DNA of 64,000 bases from Candidatus Desulfovibrio intestinipullorum (lineage in GTDB: Bacteria > Desulfobacterota > Desulfovibrionia > Desulfovibrionales > Desulfovibrionaceae). Location: NCBI GenBank assembly GCA_019113165.1, contig DXHV01000060.1:1-64000 (forward strand), in the 5' to 3' direction. Positions within the stretch are counted from its first letter, which is position 1, and each line of letters starts with the position of its first letter. Made by a program: the position numbers and the translations under genes. Below, in pieces: positions 9,457 through 18,370 of this stretch. The notes beneath the pieces are model-generated. The model had not been told where the DNA came from. It saw nothing but the letters and a program-made list of their open reading frames with translations, and did no database searches.

Positions 9457-9481
9457 CTGGCACCGGCAGGTGCCAGTTTTC
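9457..9481 (+). terminator. terminator between lipoprotein gene and gatC
   Basis: Stem CTGGCACC (9457-9464) and GGTGCCAG (9469-9476) with a 4-nt loop, followed by TTTTC. It lies just 11 nt before the gatC ATG, so it might also act on gatC expression. Confidence 0.7.
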
Positions 9482-9491
9482 AGGAACAAGA

Positions 9492-9791
9492 ATGGTCCAA
9501 GATATACCGGCAATTTCCCGTGAGGATGTGCTGCACATGGCACAGCTGGCCCGTCTGACCGTGGACGAGGCCGATGTGGATCGTTTTGCCAGGCAGATGA
9601 GCGACATTGTCGCCTACATGGATGTGCTCAACTCTGTGGACACAAGCGACGTCGCTCCCCTGTATTCCCCGGCAGGGCATGACATTCAGTACCGGACCGA
9701 CACGGCCGCGCATGTGCGCACCCGCGAGCAGGTCCTGGCCAATGCCCCGGACAGGAACGAGAACTACTTTATCGTTCCGAGAATCGTGTAG
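9492..9791 (+). CDS. gatC: Asp/Glu-tRNA amidotransferase subunit C
   Basis: Small subunit of the GatCAB amidotransferase, which converts misacylated Glu-tRNA(Gln) and Asp-tRNA(Asn) to the correct amides. The 99-residue sequence shows the family pattern: [22 protein letters not shown], a helix with [16 protein letters not shown], and the C-terminal arm [24 protein letters not shown]. The gene precedes gatA by 28 nt. gatB is not in the window. Confidence 0.95.
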   Translation: MVQDIPAISREDVLHMAQLARLTVDEADVDRFARQMSDIVAYMDVLNSVDTSDVAPLYSPAGHDIQYRTDTAAHVRTREQVLANAPDRNENYFIVPRIV

Positions 9792-9819
9792 CCTGCCGCA
9801 GGAAGAAGGAGAACGACAG

Positions 9820-11289
9820 ATGGATGACCTCACTCAACTTTCCCTGACCGAGGTTGCCGGAGCGCTCAAAGACGGTCAGGTCAAGGCGGTGGAAGCAACG
9901 GCTGCCTGTCTTGATCGCATTCAGGCAACGGAAGACCAGCTCGGAGCCCTGCTCTACGTGGACGCCGAAGGGGCCATAGAGCTGGCCGAAAAGATGGACA
10001 GCGAAGGCCCTGATCCGGAAAAGCCTCTGTGGGGCGTGCCCGTGACCGTGAAGGATGCCCTGGTGACCAGGGACATGCCCACCACGGCAGCCTCGCGCTT
10101 CCTGCAGGACTTTCGTCCCATGTACGATGCCTTCGTGGTCGACCGCCTGCGCAAGGCCGGAGCCATCATTCTGGGCAAGAACAACATGGACGAATTTGCC
10201 ATGGGCTCCACCACGGAAAATTCGGCCTATCAGACAACGCACAATCCCTGGGATGTGACCAGAGTGCCCGGCGGCTCCTCCGGCGGTTCTGCCTGCAGCG
10301 TGGCTGCCAGACAGTGCTACGCCTCTCTTGGATCCGACACCGGCGGATCCATCCGTCAGCCTGCGGCCTTCTGCGGCTGCGTGGGCATCAAGCCCACCTA
10401 CGGCAGGGTATCCAGATACGGCCTCATTGCCTACGGTTCCTCCCTGGATCAGGTTGGTCCCCTGACCAGGACGGTGGAGGACTGTGCCCGTGTGCTGTCC
10501 GTCATTGCCGGCTGGGACGAACGGGACATGACCTGCTCGCCCAGGGACGTGGACGACTATGTGGCAGCCATGAAGCCGGAAAACCTGGAAGGCCGGGTCA
10601 TTGGCCTGCCCAGCGAGTATTTTGGCGAGGGCCTCTCCGACGAGGTGCGCGAGGGCCGGGATCGGGCCGTGGCAGCCCTGCACGAGCTTGGCGCCACTAC
10701 TGTGGAGGTGAGCCTGCCCAGTACCGAAGCAGCCATTGCCACCTACTACATCATAGCCATGGCCGAAGCGAGCTCCAACCTGGCCCGCTATGACGGCGTG
10801 CGCTACGGCCACCGCTGCGAGGCGCCAAAGGACCTGCAGGAAATGTACACTCTGTCCCGCAAGGAAGGCTTTGGCGATGAAGTGAAGCGCCGCATCATGC
10901 TGGGCACCTTCGTGCTCTCCTCCGGCTATTACGACGCCTACTACAAGAAAGCCGCCCAGGTCCGGCGTCTCATCAGAGACGAATTTGTGGCCGCCCTCTC
11001 CAAGTGCGACTGCCTGCTGGCCCCGGTGTCGCCCATCGTGGCCTGGCCCCTGGGCGCCCATGCCCAGGATCCCCTGCAGGCCTTCCTCATGGACGCCTAT
11101 ACCTGCCCGGTCAACCTTGCCGGCCTGCCCAGCCTATCTTTGCCTGTGTGCCTGGGCTCTTCCGGTCTGCCCGTGGGCATGCAGCTCATAGGCAGGGCCT
11201 TTGACGAAACAACCCTCTTCTCAGTAGGCAGTGCCCTGGAAAGGAGCCTGCCTTCCATAGGATCACCCGCAGCTGTCGACGCAGAGTAA
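9820..11289 (+). CDS. gatA: Asp/Glu-tRNA amidotransferase subunit A
   Basis: Amidase-signature subunit that hydrolyses glutamine and channels ammonia to the tRNA-bound residue. The Ser-cisSer-Lys triad is visible: Lys in [10 protein letters not shown] (about residue 75), cis-Ser and its loop in [13 protein letters not shown] (about 150), and the nucleophile loop [16 protein letters not shown] (about 172). The 489-residue length matches the family. The true start is ATG 9820 with GAAGGAGA upstream. The ORF track begins at 9607 inside gatC in another frame. Cotranscribed with gatC. Confidence 0.97.
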   Translation: MDDLTQLSLTEVAGALKDGQVKAVEATAACLDRIQATEDQLGALLYVDAEGAIELAEKMDSEGPDPEKPLWGVPVTVKDALVTRDMPTTAASRFLQDFRPMYDAFVVDRLRKAGAIILGKNNMDEFAMGSTTENSAYQTTHNPWDVTRVPGGSSGGSACSVAARQCYASLGSDTGGSIRQPAAFCGCVGIKPTYGRVSRYGLIAYGSSLDQVGPLTRTVEDCARVLSVIAGWDERDMTCSPRDVDDYVAAMKPENLEGRVIGLPSEYFGEGLSDEVREGRDRAVAALHELGATTVEVSLPSTEAAIATYYIIAMAEASSNLARYDGVRYGHRCEAPKDLQEMYTLSRKEGFGDEVKRRIMLGTFVLSSGYYDAYYKKAAQVRRLIRDEFVAALSKCDCLLAPVSPIVAWPLGAHAQDPLQAFLMDAYTCPVNLAGLPSLSLPVCLGSSGLPVGMQLIGRAFDETTLFSVGSALERSLPSIGSPAAVDAE

Positions 11290-11332
11290 GGGAAGGCTGG
11301 CTGCAAAGCGGTGTCTGCCTTGTTCCCTTCAC

Positions 11333-11386
11333 AAAGGCCTGGTCTCTTTTGCTATGTCTGCGGCAACAGGGGGCCAGGCCTTTTTT
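11333..11386 (+). terminator. gatCA terminator
   Basis: AAGGCCTGG (11334-11342) pairs with CCAGGCCTT (11374-11382), followed by a T-run. Confidence 0.8.
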
Positions 11387-11474
11387 GCCGACACGGGCGG
11401 AAGCATGCCGCACGCTCTCTGTTTTTTTTTTTGAAATGCAGCCTCTGCGCAACGGACTCTCTTGGGAGGACAAT

Positions 11475-12482
11475 ATGGCATCAACACTGCACTTGGGCGC
11501 CCTGAAGGAAGAAGACATATGGGCCGCCTGCGACAGCCTGGTCAGCAGGGGCAGGAAGCCGACGCAGGCTGCCGTGCGCGAGTTTCTGGGCAAGGGCTCC
11601 TATTCCACCATAGGTCCGGCCCTGCGATCCTGGCAGGAACATCAGCTCTTTATCCTGCGGACGCCCAGGGATCAGGCCGCCAAGGCCGTGCACGACATGG
11701 CCCAGGAATTTTGCCGCAACCTGATGGACAGGCTGACGGTCTGGCAGAAGGAGCAGGAGGTCTTCGAGAAGCAGTGCGATCTCGGGCGGCAGGTGGCGGA
11801 GGAACTGCATGAAACGTCTGCTGCCAGGGCGGAAACACTGGAGCGCAACCTGCAGAAGCTGGAAGCGGATCTGGCCCGCATGGAACAGGAGCGCAACCAG
11901 GCCCTGGAGCGCTGTGCCGTGCTGCTTGATCAGCTCAGGCAGCTGCAGCAGGAGCGCGACAGCCTTGTGCAGCGCCTGGAAGAGCAGGACGGCCCGCTGC
12001 CTGCGGAGCAGTCGGCAGCCCGGCAGGAGGCACAGGCCAGGGACCCCATGGAGGAGGCGGCAGACCGGGAGCAGACGCAGGAAGGCACAGACGAGGTGCC
12101 GGGCCAGGGAGCTTTTGAACCTGAGCCTGCCCGCGAAGACGAAGAAGAGGCAGAGCAGTCGGCCGAATCCGTCCCCTGCGGGGACGACGGCTCTGCGCCT
12201 GAAGGATCGGGTACAGAATTTGCAGCGGCTGAAGAGGCTTGTGCAGATGAGGCAGCGGCTCTTGCAGATGGTGCGGACGCCGGGCCTGTGCTCTCTCTGC
12301 CCTATCTGAATGACAAGGATCGTGCCCTGCGCCCCATGGCACTTGCCCAGCTGCGCAAGTGGCCGGACGGCAAGAAGCTGACGGCCAACAAGCTGCTCAA
12401 GGCCATGGACATGAAGTCCAACGAAAACAATGTGACCCTGGCCAGATACTGGTGCGATCATGCCGACGAGCTGCGCGACTGA
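11475..12482 (+). CDS. KfrA_N-like DNA-binding coiled-coil protein
   Basis: 335 residues. The N-terminal 70 residues resemble the KfrA_N DNA-binding domain, with EEDIWAACDSLVSRGRKPTQAAVREFLGKGSYSTI and a following RSWQEHQ. A long coiled coil follows (about 75-185), rich in Glu, Gln, Leu and Arg (LERNLQKLEADLARMEQERNQAL). Next come an acidic Glu/Ala/Pro-rich segment and a conserved-looking C-terminal block (RPMALAQLRKWPDGKKLTANKLLKAM). KfrA proteins are plasmid-encoded DNA-binding, filament-forming proteins. Here the gene sits alone in a housekeeping region, so a chromosomal role in nucleoid organisation or regulation is only inferred. Start ATG 11475 has GGGAGGA upstream; the ORF track adds 42 unsupported residues. 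Confidence 0.72.
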   Translation: MASTLHLGALKEEDIWAACDSLVSRGRKPTQAAVREFLGKGSYSTIGPALRSWQEHQLFILRTPRDQAAKAVHDMAQEFCRNLMDRLTVWQKEQEVFEKQCDLGRQVAEELHETSAARAETLERNLQKLEADLARMEQERNQALERCAVLLDQLRQLQQERDSLVQRLEEQDGPLPAEQSAARQEAQARDPMEEAADREQTQEGTDEVPGQGAFEPEPAREDEEEAEQSAESVPCGDDGSAPEGSGTEFAAAEEACADEAAALADGADAGPVLSLPYLNDKDRALRPMALAQLRKWPDGKKLTANKLLKAMDMKSNENNVTLARYWCDHADELRD

Positions 12483-12860
12483 AAGAGAGCTTCCCTGTGC
12501 GTCCCATGAGGAAAGGCTTCCGAAGGACGTCTGCGGTTTTTTGCCCGACGGATCTCTTTGCATCCGGCCCTCATTTTGCTACGGTGAAGAGGTAGCAAAA
12601 CAGAAAATCGCGACGCTTTCATCCGAAGGCGAGGGCATGTCTGCCAGACTGTCGTTTCGCCTGTCCATGCCAGTATCAGCGGCGCAAGGACGTGCAGCGC
12701 CTCGTGGTGGTCCATGGTGGTGCCCTTGAGCAGGCTTTTTCGCGCAACGCTGTGAATATGCCCATACCGATCCGGGGGCAGAACAAACCGGCCTCCGGAA
12801 TGTCGTAAACAAAAGGGAAGACTCCCGCATCGAACTGCGGGGGCATTCATGGAGGACAAC
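12483..12860 (+). other. gap with 5' hairpin before the GlcG-like gene
   Basis: No gene is supported. Just before the downstream ribosome site lies a small hairpin, CCCGCA TCGAAC TGCGGG (about 12825-12842), which may be a leader structure. Nothing else recognisable. Confidence 0.4.
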
Positions 12861-13379
12861 ATGATTCGTTCTTTTGTTGCTGCGCTTGTTCTGAGCCTTT
12901 TTGTGGCAGGCAGTGCTTCTGCTGCCAAGGTGGATGTTTCCAAATTGCAGCTGGCTGGTGACATCACCCAGGCCCAGGCCGAGATTGTGCTGAAGGGTGC
13001 CCTGGCCAAAGCCGTGGATCAGGGTGTGCCCATGAACATCGCCGTTGTTGACGCCGGTGGCAATCTCAAGGCCTTCCTGCGCATGGACGGCGCCTTCCTG
13101 GGCAGCATCGACGTTTCCATCGGCAAGGCCGAGACAGCTCGCCGCTTCAACATGTCCACTGCGGCCCTGGGCGCTGCAGCCCAGCCCGGCGGTGAACTTT
13201 TCGGCATTGAAGTGACCAACGGCAGACTGGTCATCTTTGGTGGCGGCGAACTGCTTCGTGACGCAAACGGCGTGATCATCGGTGCCATTGGCGTGAGCGG
13301 CGGTTCTGTGGCCGAAGACACCAATGTGGCCAAGGCCGGTGTGGCTGCCCTGGAAAAGGCTGTGAAGGCCAAGAAGTAG
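12861..13379 (+). CDS. exported GlcG/HbpS-family protein
   Basis: 172 residues with a cleavable signal peptide (MIRSFVAALVLSLFVAGSASA-A) followed by a single GlcG/HbpS domain (formerly DUF336). Diagnostic pieces are MNIAVVDAGGNLKAFLRMDGAFLGSIDVSIGKAETA, GIEVTNGRLVIFGGGELL, and the C-terminal GVIIGAIGVSGGSVAEDTNVAKAGV. The family includes the haem-binding sensor component HbpS and GlcG of glycolate loci, but the biochemical role of most members is unknown. Export suggests a periplasmic ligand-binding or oxidative-stress role. Start ATG 12861 follows GGAGG. The gene appears monocistronic, with a strong terminator 30 nt downstream. Confidence 0.85.
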   Translation: MIRSFVAALVLSLFVAGSASAAKVDVSKLQLAGDITQAQAEIVLKGALAKAVDQGVPMNIAVVDAGGNLKAFLRMDGAFLGSIDVSIGKAETARRFNMSTAALGAAAQPGGELFGIEVTNGRLVIFGGGELLRDANGVIIGAIGVSGGSVAEDTNVAKAGVAALEKAVKAKK

Positions 13380-13410
13380 TCCGCACAAAGACAGATTAAG
13401 GCATTTTTGC

Positions 13411-13463
13411 AGGGGCCTGTCCGCCCGGTACTGACGTACCGGGGAGGGACGGGCCCCTTTTTC
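13411..13463 (+). terminator. terminator after GlcG-like gene
   Basis: Long stem: GGGGCCTGTCCGCCCGGTAC pairs with GTACCGGGGAGGGACGGGCCCC (one internal mismatch region), then TTTTTCG. Confidence 0.87.
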
Positions 13464-13595
13464 GTGCCTCCAGCCAGGGGCCTGTGACTGCAGCCTCTTG
13501 GCAAAACAGGACATTTGCTGTATGCATTCCTCTCCAATGGCTCACTATTTCGCAAAGAGATACAGGCTGGGCATTGTGTTTCTGGAGGATATTCT

Positions 13596-15026
13596 ATGTC
13601 TGGAGTGTGGTATTTCTGGGGAAGCCTTGCGCTGCTTGTGGGCGGCTATTTTGTCTACGGCTCCCTGGTGGAAAGGATCTTTGGTGCCGACTACAGGAGG
13701 CCCACTCCCTTGCAGACCAAGGGAGATGGCGTTGATTATGTTGCCCTGCCCAAATACAAGATATTTCTCATTCAGTTTCTGAACATAGCAGGACTTGGTC
13801 CTGTGCTTGGTCCCATTCTGGGCGCCCTGTACGGCCCGTCCGCCCTCCTGTGGGTGGTCTTTGGCTCCATCTTTGCCGGAGCCGTGCACGATTACTGCTC
13901 GGGCATGATGAGCCTGCGCCTTGGCGGTGCCTCCTATCCCGAAATCATAGGCCACAGCTTCGGCATGAAGATGCGCCGCTTCATGGAGATCTTCACCGTC
14001 TGCTTCATGATCATGGTGGGCGCCGTCTTTGTGCTCGGACCTGCCGCCCTGCTGGCCAGCATGACGCCCTTTGGCATCGTGTTCTGGTCCTGCATCATCT
14101 TCCTCTATTACTTCCTGGCCACCATCATGCCCATTGACGTCATTATCGGGCGCATCTATCCCTTTTTCGGACTGCTGCTCCTGGTCATGGCCTTTGGCCT
14201 GGTGGGCGCCCTACTGCTGGGCGACAGGCCCGTGCTGCCCAATACGGACTTTTTTGTCAATACGGATCCCAGTGGCCTGCCCCGCTGGCCTCTGCTCTTT
14301 GTGACCATAGCCTGCGGCGCCATCAGCGGCTTCCATGCCACGCAGTCGCCGCTCATGGCCCGCTGCATGAGCAGCGAGAAGGATGGCCGTCTGCTCTTCT
14401 ACGGCCCCATGATTGCCGAGGGCATCATTGGCCTCATCTGGGTGACACTGGGCCTTTCCTTCTACGAGTCCCCCGAAGCCCTGCAGGCCGTCATTGCCAA
14501 GGGCTCGCCCACCCTGGTGGTCAAGGAAATCTCCATGGAGCTGCTGGGCGGCTTTGGCGGCTTCCTGGCCATACTGGGTGTCATTGTCCTGCCTGTCACC
14601 ACGGGCGACACGGCCTTCCGCGGCGCCCGTCTGCTGGTGGCCGATGCCCTGCACATCGATCAGAGCCGGATCAGCAGCAGGCTCATGCTGACCGTGCCCC
14701 TCTTTGCCGCGGGCATTGTGCTCACCATGGTGGATTTTGACGTCATCTGGCGCTACTTCGGCTGGGCCAACCAGACCATGGCCTGCGTGACGCTCTGGGC
14801 CGTGGCCATCTACCTTGTGCGCGAGCACCGTCTGCACTGGATTGCCACCCTGCCGGCCGTGTTCATGACAGCCGTCTGCGTGAGCTATCTGTGCAATGCC
14901 AAAATAGGCTTTGGTCTGAGCCTGCAGGTCTCCAGCGTCATCGCCGTCCTGGTCAGCCTGCTCTGCCTTGCCGCCTTCCTGCGCATGGCGCCCCGCGGGC
15001 AGCAGGCCGTCATGCAGACCAGCTGA
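13596..15026 (+). CDS. cstA: carbon starvation protein CstA
   Basis: Polytopic inner-membrane transporter of the CstA family, implicated in peptide and pyruvate uptake. The 476-residue protein is the short form common outside enterobacteria. Conserved parts are DGVDYVALPKYKIFLIQFLNIAGLGPVLGPILGALYG, GSIFAGAVHDYCSGMMSLRLGGASYPEIIG, CGAISGFHATQSPLMARC and VTTGDTAFRGARLL. At least ten hydrophobic segments are visible. Start ATG 13596 is preceded by TGGAGGA; the ORF-track start adds 27 residues without a ribosome site. It stands alone between two terminators. In a sulfate reducer, pyruvate or peptide import would feed the same oxidation pathways as the lactate genes at 32 kb (inference). Confidence 0.95.
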   Translation: MSGVWYFWGSLALLVGGYFVYGSLVERIFGADYRRPTPLQTKGDGVDYVALPKYKIFLIQFLNIAGLGPVLGPILGALYGPSALLWVVFGSIFAGAVHDYCSGMMSLRLGGASYPEIIGHSFGMKMRRFMEIFTVCFMIMVGAVFVLGPAALLASMTPFGIVFWSCIIFLYYFLATIMPIDVIIGRIYPFFGLLLLVMAFGLVGALLLGDRPVLPNTDFFVNTDPSGLPRWPLLFVTIACGAISGFHATQSPLMARCMSSEKDGRLLFYGPMIAEGIIGLIWVTLGLSFYESPEALQAVIAKGSPTLVVKEISMELLGGFGGFLAILGVIVLPVTTGDTAFRGARLLVADALHIDQSRISSRLMLTVPLFAAGIVLTMVDFDVIWRYFGWANQTMACVTLWAVAIYLVREHRLHWIATLPAVFMTAVCVSYLCNAKIGFGLSLQVSSVIAVLVSLLCLAAFLRMAPRGQQAVMQTS

Positions 15027-15061
15027 TGCCCGCCAGACGATGCAGGCTTGCCGTGCCGCGG

Positions 15062-15110
15062 CCCTGACGCACGGACGCCCCTGACGAACGGTCGCCCTGA
15101 CGCGAAGTCG
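15062..15110. repeat. three short direct repeats CCCTGACG
   Basis: CCCTGACG occurs at about 15062, 15079 and 15095 (period 16-17), each followed by a related ACGG(A/T)CGC-type stretch. The repeats lie between the cstA stop and its terminator. No function is evident. Confidence 0.5.
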
Positions 15111-15142
15111 CGCCGAGGGGCCTGCCTGACAACACAAGCAGA

Positions 15143-15183
15143 AAAGCCGCCGGAAACAGAGAGTGGTTTCCGGCGGCTTTCTT
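15143..15183. terminator. bidirectional terminator between cstA and recR
   Basis: Perfect stem AAAGCCGCCGGAAAC / GTTTCCGGCGGCTTT with flanking A and T runs. It can serve cstA (plus) and recR (minus). Confidence 0.88.
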
Positions 15184-15222
15184 ATTGGTGTCTGGCTGAT
15201 GTGTCTGGGTGTTGGATCGCTG

Positions 15223-15834
15223 CTATTGCAGGGCCTGGCGGTATTTGAGCGACTGGCGCAGGGTTTCGGCATCCATGTGCTTGACCTCGCTGCCAAGGGG
15301 AATGCCCTGGGCCAGACGGGTGATGCGGATGGCAGGAAAGTCTGCCTGCATGAAGGCCTGGATGAAGGAGGCCGTGTTTTCGGCCTCAAGGGTGGCGCCA
15401 AGGGCCAGGATGAGCTCCTGCACCTCGCCTTCGGCAAGGCGGCTGGTCAGTCTGTCCAGATCCATCCTGTCCTGGCCGCTCTTGTCCAGGGGATTGAGCA
15501 GGCCGCCCAGGATGAGGTACTGGCCGCGGTAGAAACCGCCGCGCTCCAGGGTCAGCTCGCTGTCCCAGTCCGTGACCAGACAGAGGGTTTCCCTGCTGCG
15601 GGAGGGATCGGCGCAGATAGGGCAGACGGGAGCCGCGGAAAGGCCTCCGCAGCGGCTGCACAGATGGAGCTTGTCGCGCAGGGTGGCAATGCTCTGGCCA
15701 AGTTCCCTGGTCTGGGCCTCGGGCCAGCTCAAGAGGGTCATGGCCACACGCAGGGCCGACTTGGGCCCCATGCCCGGCAGACGGCCGAGCCTGGTCACCA
15801 GATCCTGCAGCGGGGCCGGCAGTTCGCAGGACAT
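15223..15834 (-). CDS. recR: recombination protein RecR
   Basis: RecFOR-pathway DNA repair factor that loads RecA on gapped DNA. The 203-residue protein shows an N-terminal helix-hairpin-helix (LGRLPGMGPKSALRVA), the C4 zinc site CSRCGG...CPIC, a Toprim domain (LCLVTDWDSEL...YLILGG), and a C-terminal Walker-B-like region (ELILALGATLEAENTASFI). Start ATG at 15834, one base after the ybaB stop, as in the widespread dnaX-ybaB-recR operon. Confidence 0.97.
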   Translation of the reverse strand: MSCELPAPLQDLVTRLGRLPGMGPKSALRVAMTLLSWPEAQTRELGQSIATLRDKLHLCSRCGGLSAAPVCPICADPSRSRETLCLVTDWDSELTLERGGFYRGQYLILGGLLNPLDKSGQDRMDLDRLTSRLAEGEVQELILALGATLEAENTASFIQAFMQADFPAIRITRLAQGIPLGSEVKHMDAETLRQSLKYRQALQ

Positions 15835-15835
15835 G

Positions 15836-16147
15836 CTAGAACAGGCCGGGCAGGCGGATGCCGCCGGACAGGTTGGTCATCTCGCGTTCCAGGCTTTCCC
15901 TGGAGATGCGGTTGGCCTCGTTGACGGCAGAGATGATCAGATCCTGCAGCATTTCGGCGTCGCAGTCCTTCAGGGCGCTGGGCTCAATGGTCAGGCTCTG
16001 GATGACCTGCTTGCCATTGACCGTGACCTTGACCATGCCGCCGCCACTGGAGGCTTCGAAGGTGCTGGCTTCGGCTTCCTGCTGCAGTTTGCTGAGCTTG
16101 TTTTGCATAATCTGTGCCTGACGCACGATTTCATTCATGTTGCGCAT
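15836..16147 (-). CDS. ybaB: nucleoid-associated protein YbaB/EbfC
   Basis: 103-residue DNA-binding protein of the YbaB/EbfC family, which forms tweezer-like dimers. Typical stretches are MNEIVRQAQIMQNKLSKLQQE, ASSGGGMVKVTVNGKQVIQSLTIEP and DLIISAVNEANRIS. The start chosen (16147, MRNMNEIV) has GTGAGG 6-8 nt upstream; the ORF track begins four codons earlier. Middle gene of dnaX-ybaB-recR. Confidence 0.95.
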   Translation of the reverse strand: MRNMNEIVRQAQIMQNKLSKLQQEAEASTFEASSGGGMVKVTVNGKQVIQSLTIEPSALKDCDAEMLQDLIISAVNEANRISRESLEREMTNLSGGIRLPGLF

Positions 16148-16207
16148 GAAAATCCTCACAGGGAAAAAGAGTAGGAGAGAAAAAGGAAAAACAGGCCGTC
16201 AGGCCTG

Positions 16208-18262
16208 TCATCGTCTCTGGACGTGATCCACATGAGCCTTGAGCAATTCAAAGCAGTGCTTGAGCTCCGGTCTGTCCAGCACAATCGGGGTGCTCTGGGC
16301 CTGCGCATGCGTGCGGCCCCTTTCGGACAGGGAGAGCTCGACCTGTACCGCAGTCTTCAGGAACTGGGACAGGGAAGATTCCAGGGAGGGCAGTGCCCGC
16401 TTAAGCGAGGCAAGCTGGCTGGCATTGTCGGCTTCAAGGACCAGGGTGTTCTCGCGCCTGGCAATGCAGCGCACGCCGTTCAGAAGATAGGGGGCAGGGG
16501 ATCCGGGCGTCTGCTGGGCAAAGGCCCGGTAGGCTGCCCAGTCCGGCAGGGCCGAGGCCATGCGCACCTGGCCCAGGGGCGCATCGCCCATGACCTCCTC
16601 GAAGTCGTCCTCGTCCTGCCCCTCGTCGCTGTCCGCACTGCTGCCGAAGCTGGTCGCCGGCCGGACAGGGGGCTGGTAGGTAGAGAGGTCCTGGGCCGGT
16701 TCTGCTGTCCTGGCGCTGTCAGCCGCAGCAGTATCGGGGGCAGCAGGCATCGCCCTGTCGGCTGCTGCCAGTTCGGGAGCCGTCTTGTCCGTCCCCTGAG
16801 TCTGGGCAGAAGGCTGACCCTGGGCAGGTTCCCGGGACTGCGCGGGCCTGTGCGAAAGAGGCGCACTGTTTCCGGCCGGGGGCGTTGCCTGTGCCTGCGT
16901 TGCCTGTGCCGGCTGTTGTGTCGATCTGGCGGCCTGCGCTGCGGCAGCCTTGTGGTCCTGCCAGGAGGGGCGGCCTGTGCCGGCTGTGCCAGACGCGGAA
17001 GAAGCGGACGGAGCGGGGCTCCGGGACGGGGCGGCCTGTGCCGACGGCGCTGTGCTCTGCTGAACGGGTCGTGTGGTCTGTGCCGGAGGCTGGGCTCCGG
17101 CTGGCCTAGGGCGCGGTGCGGCTCCCTCCTCTGCAGAGCCCTGATCGGCAACAAGGGAAGAGGGAAGCAGGCGCGGCAGCAGGGCCAGGTTGACCAGCAG
17201 GAGTTCCAGGGCTGCGGCAGGCTCCTGGCTGATGGTGACGGAGCGCTGGGCATTGAGGATCATCTGCCAGGCCGCATGGAGGTAGGAGGGCGTGAAGCGC
17301 GGCGCAATGCTTTCCAGAAAATCCAGCTCTCCGGCAGGCACACCCAGTCGGGTCACGGCGTCCCTGTCGCACTGGCGCAGCAGGAAGAGCGAGCGGAAAT
17401 AGTCGGTGAGCTCGCGCAAAAAGAAGCCTATGTCCACTTCCTTGGAAACCAGTTCCCTGGTGAAGAGGGCCGTGCCCACGCAGTCTGCCCTGGCCAGGGC
17501 ATCAAAGAGGCTTGAAAGGGCATCCATGCCGGCAAGGCCCAGGACCATGCGCACGGTCTCGGCGGTGAGCTCCTCACGGCCATAGGCCAGAATCTGATCG
17601 AGCAGGGACATGCTGTCCCTGGCAGAGCCTGCGGCACGGCGGGCTATGAGGCGCAGGGCGGCCTCTTCGCAGGGCACGTTTTCCTTCTGCAGGATGCCGG
17701 CAAGGTGCGCGGCAATGGTGTCTTCGCTGAGATGGCGGAAGGAAAAGACCTGGCAGCGGCTCAGGATGGTGGCCGGAAAGCGGAAGAGCTCCGTGGTGGC
17801 AAAGATGAAGACCACATGCTGCGGCGGTTCTTCCAGGGTCTTGAGCAGCGCGTTGAAGGCGTTGCGGGTCAGCATGTGCGCTTCGTCGATGATGAAAATC
17901 TTGTAGCGTCCTTCCATGGGCGCAAAGCCCACGGTCTCGCGCAGGGCGCGGGCATCGTCGACGGTATTGTTGGAGGCACCGTCGAGCTCGATCACGTCGG
18001 GGTGCGTGCCCTGGGTGATGCGGCGGCACTGCTCGCAGGTATTGCAGGGCTCGGCGCAGGGGGCGTGTGCGCAGTTGAGCGCCTCGGCGAAGATGCGGGC
18101 AATGGTGGTCTTGCCGACACCGCGTGTGCCGCTGAGCAGATAGCCGGAGGCCACGCGATCCTCGGCCGAGGCCCTGGAGAGGACGGCCTTGATGAGATCC
18201 TGGCCTGCGACTTCGGAAAAGCGCTGCGGACGATAGCGGGTGGCAAGGGAAAGATGCTTCAT
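16208..18262 (-). CDS. dnaX: DNA polymerase III subunits gamma/tau
   Basis: Clamp-loader ATPase of the replicase. Visible: LATRYRPQRFSEVAGQ, Walker A SGTRGVGKTT (about 45-52), the zinc cysteines CAEPCNTCEQC, Walker B IFIIDEAHML, and the sensor FATTELFRFPATILSRCQ. After the AAA+ and lid domains (to about residue 365) comes a long Pro/Ala/Gln/Ser-rich linker, then a C-terminal domain resembling tau domain V (LPDWAAYRAFAQQT...VLEADNASQLASLKRA). 684 residues from ATG 18262 (MKHLSLATRYRP). The longer track start is unsupported by family alignment. No A-run slippery frameshift site for gamma production is visible. An inverted repeat covers its 5' leader. Confidence 0.96.
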   Translation of the reverse strand: MKHLSLATRYRPQRFSEVAGQDLIKAVLSRASAEDRVASGYLLSGTRGVGKTTIARIFAEALNCAHAPCAEPCNTCEQCRRITQGTHPDVIELDGASNNTVDDARALRETVGFAPMEGRYKIFIIDEAHMLTRNAFNALLKTLEEPPQHVVFIFATTELFRFPATILSRCQVFSFRHLSEDTIAAHLAGILQKENVPCEEAALRLIARRAAGSARDSMSLLDQILAYGREELTAETVRMVLGLAGMDALSSLFDALARADCVGTALFTRELVSKEVDIGFFLRELTDYFRSLFLLRQCDRDAVTRLGVPAGELDFLESIAPRFTPSYLHAAWQMILNAQRSVTISQEPAAALELLLVNLALLPRLLPSSLVADQGSAEEGAAPRPRPAGAQPPAQTTRPVQQSTAPSAQAAPSRSPAPSASSASGTAGTGRPSWQDHKAAAAQAARSTQQPAQATQAQATPPAGNSAPLSHRPAQSREPAQGQPSAQTQGTDKTAPELAAADRAMPAAPDTAAADSARTAEPAQDLSTYQPPVRPATSFGSSADSDEGQDEDDFEEVMGDAPLGQVRMASALPDWAAYRAFAQQTPGSPAPYLLNGVRCIARRENTLVLEADNASQLASLKRALPSLESSLSQFLKTAVQVELSLSERGRTHAQAQSTPIVLDRPELKHCFELLKAHVDHVQRR

Positions 18263-18275
18263 GGCGGTGCATGCG

Positions 18276-18355
18276 GACGAGGTTCGCACGGCATTGTGGC
18301 AGGGCTTTTGTGCGGCTGCGTGGGGCAGGCGCACGGGATGCGTGCGAACCTCGTC
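18276..18355. repeat. 15-bp inverted repeat in the dnaX leader
   Basis: GACGAGGTTCGCACG (18276-18290) and CGTGCGAACCTCGTC (18341-18355) are perfectly complementary across a 50-bp spacer. The inner arm lies 14 bp upstream of the dnaX start codon. It could form a leader hairpin or a pair of operator half sites. Purpose unknown. Confidence 0.75.
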
Positions 18356-18370
18356 AGGAGGGATTTTTGT

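Noticed and set aside
15062-15110. CRISPR-like array
   Set aside because: Only three 8-bp repeats with 8-9-bp gaps; far too short for a CRISPR repeat-spacer unit, and no cas genes are in the window.
16208-18262. Programmed frameshift in dnaX (tau/gamma)
   Set aside because: No A-rich slippery heptamer followed by a stop in the -1 frame was seen. The linker is GC-rich.
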